NCBI GenBank assembly: GCA_002403175.1
Contig: DHHG01000242.1
Coordinates: 1-9,020, forward strand
Direction: 5' to 3'
DNA from: Syntrophaceae bacterium UBA4778
Lineage (GTDB): Bacteria > Desulfobacterota > Syntrophia > Syntrophales > UBA4778
Length of the DNA: 9,020 nucleotides
The translations under genes were made by a program, and so were the position numbers. How positions within the stretch are numbered: position 1 is the first letter of the stretch; the number at the start of each line of letters is the position of its first letter. Shown here in pieces: positions 6,124 to 9,020 of the stretch. The notes under the pieces are model-generated. The model was given only the letters and a program-made list of their open reading frames with translations. It made no database searches and was not told the DNA's origin.

Positions 6124-8336
6124 TGCTGTAAAAAGGTCCTTCGAATTTTTTCCATTGTTGGAGATTTGAGGAATTCTTTGAGATCTTCCGACGAAAGCCT
6201 TATGGCGTGACGGCATCGCTCTACGAAATCGGGCGGATCTTGCATCAGATACTCCAGCCTGCGCCTGTATGCATCATAATACTGATGCTTCTGTTCGGAG
6301 ATCAAATGATGCGCTTCGCCGATCAGGACTTCCTCGATACTCCTGGCGTGGCTCCGGGAATTGATAATGGATGCGGAAGTGCGCTTCAACAGGTTCTCAT
6401 AGTAGATCCGGTCATCCCCCACATAGCCTGTTATTTGCTTGGCTACTTCCTTCTCGAGCTTGTCGGGGATAGAATCTGCGAGCACCTTGGTCAGGGCGCG
6501 CACAGGCTGTCCCAGGGAAAGGGGAAAACGGCAGAAGCGGTAGTCGGCCTTGGAACCGGGAAGTCGTCGATAGGCCACCAACTCGGTTTGAAATACGGGA
6601 TTCTCTTGAAATGCGGTATAAACCTTTTCAAAAACATCCAATGGCATTGTGTATAAACAACTTGGTCCCTCCATAGAATCGATATCATAGCCGCCGCTTC
6701 GCAGAATGCGGGCCACGTAGTCGGCACAATTTGATTTCTTCAAATCCCACCTGCATCGTCCATCACGAAATTCTTCTTCGATTTCTGCCGCCTCTTTATG
6801 CATGCACTTTAGAGCATCCGCGGTAAGTCCTTTGATCCTGAAGCCGAGGGTATCGCGTCCGTAAGCCATCCCGTACGTGCTGGTGTGAACCTGGTTGTCC
6901 GAAGGCGGGGAAACCCCAAAGAGGTATTCTTCCAGGCTCAGGTTCTGAAGGAGAAAAGTATCCTCTACCGGATCGGAGATGTGGTTTGAACTATAGACGA
7001 TTGGCCCGACACGAATGGCGATATGCCCAAAAGGATTTTCCATTACGATCCTTTCGTCCTCCTTGGAAGACGAGTACGAAAGGAGAATTTCCATATCGGC
7101 GGGGGCATCTTTTTCGAGCTGCTCAAGGGCTTCTCGAATATTGCTGGGCGCTAGGCCGTGCTCCAAACCGAAGTCGTGTTGGGGAGACCGTGCCCGGAGA
7201 GCCGGATCCAATGCGAAACGGGCAATCTTCTCGATATCGATGTTTTCCTGATAGGCGCGCTGGGCCTGAAACATACATTCCTGTTTTTCTTTATTTTGAA
7301 TGAGGTCCATCACCTCGACCCCCAGATTTTTGATATCCCTGTTGAAGACCGCCATCCCCAATTTAGAGAATAACTCCGCATTTTCCCTCTCATGACCGCT
7401 GATCACATTCAAGAGAACCGTAGGTTTCCCCAACGTAACCGCTTCAGCGGGAGAGAGTCCGCCTGCCTTGGTAATAAACAGGTCCGATGCCTGAATAAAA
7501 GAAACCAGGTCCGCCTGCGGAATGAATCCCATGACTTTCAGATTTACCTGTTTTCGGATTTCCGGTTGAATTTTCTCTAAGCCCTTTTGTTGCTTCGCGT
7601 TCAAACCGCAAACAGCAATAATCTGCAAAGGCTCTTTCGCCTCTGCCCCAATGCTTTTGATCGCACCGATAAAGTTGCCGGCGCCTTCCTTCCCGCAGGC
7701 AATGACGATGGTTCTGATTTTCGGGTCGAGACCGATTGAGGAGAGACATTCCTTTGAAGCGTTTGCCTGACCTTGCGGCACACTGACGGGCATCCCCGTG
7801 GTTACAACCAATTCCGTAGGGACGCCTGCCTTGATCCAGCGGCTTTCCAGTTCGGGATGGGCCAGGAAGGTGCGATCGATCCGTTTGGATATGCGTGGGA
7901 AATATCCTTCAAAATAATCCGTGTGGAGCCAGCCGATCTTGATTCCCGGAATCAGCCCTTTCTCTCGAAGAGTACCCAGGACCTGAGCGGATCCATAATG
8001 GGTGGCCAGGATTGTATCGGGGGCTTCGATTTTTATGTATTCAAGAACCTTTTCTTCCGGGTAATCGTTTGCAAGCTGAGACAGAGAACCGGCCTGATTC
8101 CCCTCCTCCTGCAATGTGATGAACAAGTTATCAAATAAGAGGGGCAGATTCTTTGCGATAAACCAGTAGACCTTTTCATCGATGATCCGCAGCAACGGAT
8201 CCATGAAATCACGAATATCCTTTTTTGATACGATGGCGGACGGATCCTGCCTGCGGATCTCTTTCTCAATGGCGTTTGCGGCGCTGATATGCCCTTGGCC
8301 GATTGATGAATAGAACAGAATGACTTTCCTTTTCAT
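6120..8336 (-). CDS. MGDG synthase/UgtP-like glycosyltransferase fused to a permuted papain-fold (LRAT/NlpC-P60-like) domain
   Basis: A 738-residue protein with no signal peptide or membrane helix, probably cytosolic and membrane-peripheral. Residues 1-385 are a GT-B fold of the diacylglycerol glycosyltransferase/MGDG synthase family, which adds sugar from a UDP-sugar to diacylglycerol. GQGHISAANAI (13-23) is the N-terminal lipid-side motif, TTGMPV (179-184) the linker, and DLFITKAGGLSPAEAV (285-300) plus SGHERENAELF (313-323) the nucleotide-sugar site. Residues about 411-594 carry FGHIAIRV (H438), a second His in SSNH (H452) and SNCADYVARIL (C537). This is the order found in circularly permuted papain-like enzymes (LRAT/HRASLS, YiiX, DUF4105), which are acyltransferases, lipases or peptidases. 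The charged helical tail (595-738) is unrecognised. The ATG at 8336 is preferred over an in-frame one at 8444, because the predicted promoter lies between them and AAAGGA precedes it. It heads an operon with DedA, divergent from a TetR gene. Confidence 0.88.
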   Translation of the reverse strand: MKRKVILFYSSIGQGHISAANAIEKEIRRQDPSAIVSKKDIRDFMDPLLRIIDEKVYWFIAKNLPLLFDNLFITLQEEGNQAGSLSQLANDYPEEKVLEYIKIEAPDTILATHYGSAQVLGTLREKGLIPGIKIGWLHTDYFEGYFPRISKRIDRTFLAHPELESRWIKAGVPTELVVTTGMPVSVPQGQANASKECLSSIGLDPKIRTIVIACGKEGAGNFIGAIKSIGAEAKEPLQIIAVCGLNAKQQKGLEKIQPEIRKQVNLKVMGFIPQADLVSFIQASDLFITKAGGLSPAEAVTLGKPTVLLNVISGHERENAELFSKLGMAVFNRDIKNLGVEVMDLIQNKEKQECMFQAQRAYQENIDIEKIARFALDPALRARSPQHDFGLEHGLAPSNIREALEQLEKDAPADMEILLSYSSSKEDERIVMENPFGHIAIRVGPIVYSSNHISDPVEDTFLLQNLSLEEYLFGVSPPSDNQVHTSTYGMAYGRDTLGFRIKGLTADALKCMHKEAAEIEEEFRDGRCRWDLKKSNCADYVARILRSGGYDIDSMEGPSCLYTMPLDVFEKVYTAFQENPVFQTELVAYRRLPGSKADYRFCRFPLSLGQPVRALTKVLADSIPDKLEKEVAKQITGYVGDDRIYYENLLKRTSASIINSRSHARSIEEVLIGEAHHLISEQKHQYYDAYRRRLEYLMQDPPDFVERCRHAIRLSSEDLKEFLKSPTMEKIRRTFLQQ

Positions 8337-8370
8337 AGCCCAACAGTCCTTTGCAAAAAAAAGATATTTA

Positions 8371-8400
8371 ATCAAAATAGTACAAATGTTGTATTTTGAT
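8371..8400. promoter_or_regulatory. 30-bp dyad between TetR and glycosyltransferase genes, candidate TetR operator
   Basis: ATCAAAATA (8371-8379) and TATTTTGAT (8392-8400) are perfect 9-base inverted arms. Inside them ACA-AA-TGT (8382-8389) adds three more pairs, so 24 of 30 positions are symmetric. It starts just downstream of the predicted glycosyltransferase start point (near 8403) and covers the -35 of the predicted tetR promoter (8389-8394). A dimeric TetR protein bound here could repress both genes. In the minus-strand RNA the same bases could form a weak AU-rich hairpin, with a run of eight U (8362-8355) shortly after it. Confidence 0.55.
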
Positions 8401-8417
8401 GATAAATGCAATATAAT
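8389..8417 (+). promoter_or_regulatory. Predicted sigma70 promoter for the TetR-family gene
   Basis: TTGTAT (8389-8394), a 17-base spacer and a perfect TATAAT (8412-8417) precede the regulator, with a start point near 8424 and a leader of about 95 nt. The -35 matches only three of six bases. The -10 overlaps that of the opposing promoter, so the two would compete for polymerase. Confidence 0.45.
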
Positions 8418-8437
8418 GCCGAAAGGTTGATTGTCAA
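8410..8437 (-). promoter_or_regulatory. Predicted sigma70 promoter for the glycosyltransferase-DedA operon
   Basis: Read on the minus strand, a perfect TTGACA (8437-8432), a 16-base spacer and TATATT (8415-8410; five of six) form the best promoter in the window. The start point would be near 8403, about 66 nt before the ATG at 8336. The -35 lies between the two copies of AAAGGTTGA and the start point abuts the 8371-8400 dyad, so strong control is likely. Confidence 0.6.
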
Positions 8438-8451
8438 TAATCAAAGGTTGA
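8422..8451. repeat. Direct repeat AAAGGTTGA spaced by 21 bases
   Basis: AAAGGTTGA occurs at 8422-8430 and again at 8443-8451, exactly 21 bases apart (two helical turns), flanking the -35 of the glycosyltransferase promoter. An inverted pair TTGATT / AATCAA (8427-8432, 8439-8444) is nested in the same stretch. The arrangement suits a regulator binding one DNA face, either activating the operon or repressing both promoters. Its cognate protein is unknown. Confidence 0.45.
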
Positions 8452-8518
8452 ATGAATTATACAAAAACAGACAATTGTTGTTGGTACTGTCCAAGTTTGG
8501 AGGTCTGAGGAAATAAAA

Positions 8519-9020
8519 ATGAGACAGAAAGCAGAGTATCGGAGCGCGATTCGATCGAGGAAGTTGATCAGGCAAGCCTTTGTGGATTTGATGCAGGAAA
8601 AGGAGATCGACCGGATTTCAATCCAGGATATCGTAAACAGGGCGGATGTTAACAGAGGGACCTTCTATGCCCACTATGCCGGAACCTATGCGGTTCTGGA
8701 GCAAATCGAAAATGAGATCATATCGACCCTGCTGAAGCTTCTTGAGGAATTTCAGCACAGTAAAATCATCGAGAACCCCCTGCCATTTCTAAACAAGGTT
8801 GCAGATTTTTTGGAACAGGATCTGGAGTTTTATCGCTCATTGATTCGCGCTAAAGGCGCAATCACTTTCCTGAACAAGCTCAAAGCGCTCTTTATCGATA
8901 AAATAGTCAGCGATGAGAAAACGCTCTCAAGGATAAAAAACAAAGATCAATTTTTTATTTACGTCAACTTTTTTACTTCCGGCATGGTTGGTCTTTATCA
9001 GGATTGGTTTAATCACAAAC
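8519..9020 (+). CDS. TetR/AcrR-family transcriptional regulator, 3' end cut by window edge
   Basis: The N-terminal 167 residues of a TetR-type repressor. The DNA-binding helix-turn-helix is clear: ISIQDIVNRADVNRGTFYAHY (33-53), with GTFY as the recognition-helix signature. The rest is the helical ligand-binding and dimerisation part, ending in FFTSGMVGLYQDWF (151-164), typical of TetR proteins with the C-terminal domain seen in DhaS-like and related regulators. The segment after the helix-turn-helix reads AGTYAVLEQIE where many relatives have a Lys-Tyr/Asp-Leu-Leu pattern. The start has GAGGA about eight bases upstream. About 190 residues would be expected in all, so roughly 20-30 are missing at the right edge. 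It is divergent from the glycosyltransferase-DedA operon across 182 bases that contain overlapping promoters, a dyad and direct repeats, so it most likely controls that operon and itself. The ligand is unknown. Confidence 0.92.
   Translation, partial: MRQKAEYRSAIRSRKLIRQAFVDLMQEKEIDRISIQDIVNRADVNRGTFYAHYAGTYAVLEQIENEIISTLLKLLEEFQHSKIIENPLPFLNKVADFLEQDLEFYRSLIRAKGAITFLNKLKALFIDKIVSDEKTLSRIKNKDQFFIYVNFFTSGMVGLYQDWFNHK

Noticed and set aside
6124..6216. A 31-residue N-terminal extension of the DedA protein
   Set aside because: It lies wholly within the end of the glycosyltransferase gene in another frame. The ATGA overlap start is the usual operon arrangement and fits DedA family N-termini.
8355..8400. 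Intrinsic terminator or attenuator in the glycosyltransferase leader (AU hairpin followed by eight U)
   Set aside because: The stem is almost entirely A-U and the U-run begins about nine bases after it, so it would be a weak terminator; the operator reading of the dyad is preferred.
8337..8444. A 36-residue N-terminal extension of the glycosyltransferase
   Set aside because: The extension would require transcription from upstream of the strong promoter at 8410-8437, which lies inside it. The family normally starts just before the GQGH motif, and a ribosome binding site precedes the ATG at 8336.

Overview
The window looks like a stretch of chromosome from a Gram-negative, probably anaerobic bacterium of moderate GC content. 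The UvrB, DedA and TetR sequences and the glycolipid-type glycosyltransferase would fit the former Deltaproteobacteria (for example Syntrophales). That placement is an inference from general sequence character, not from a search. There are no tRNA or rRNA genes, CRISPR arrays or recognisable mobile elements. Seven protein genes are supported; two of them run off the window edges.

Left part (1-2974): a fumarylacetoacetate hydrolase (FAH) family enzyme on the minus strand, cut by the left edge, is divergent from uvrB, which encodes the damage-recognition helicase subunit of nucleotide excision repair. Their 181-base intergenic region is dense in symmetry. It holds a predicted promoter for each gene, facing each other so that the two leaders would overlap. 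It also holds a hairpin and two perfect palindromes, one of which contains the first two bases of the uvrB start codon.

Middle (2994-5217): a minus-strand pair reads toward uvrB: a polytopic membrane protein of the DUF4184 type, then 16 bases later a secreted or lipoprotein-like phospholipase D / cardiolipin synthase with two intact HKD motifs. A 360-base gap (5218-5577) separates this pair from the next unit. It holds a possible promoter and an inverted repeat but no convincing gene.

Right part (5578-9020): a TetR-type regulator on the plus strand (cut by the right edge) is divergent from a minus-strand operon. The first gene of that operon encodes a 738-residue two-part protein. It has an MGDG-synthase/UgtP-like glycosyltransferase, then a domain with the His...His...Asn-Cys pattern of permuted papain-fold (LRAT/NlpC-P60-like) enzymes, then a helical tail of unknown type. 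It overlaps by ATGA with a DedA-family membrane protein whose C-terminus looks cut short. The regulator and the operon share overlapping divergent promoters, a 30-base dyad and a 21-base-spaced direct repeat, which together look like an autoregulated switch.

Taken together, 2994-9020 reads as an envelope-lipid neighbourhood. It would make a glycolipid, possibly deacylate or transacylate lipid with the fused thiol domain, move lipid across the membrane (DedA), and perform phosphatidyl transfer (PLD), with the first step under TetR control. The glycosyltransferase/permuted-papain fusion is the most unusual item in the window.
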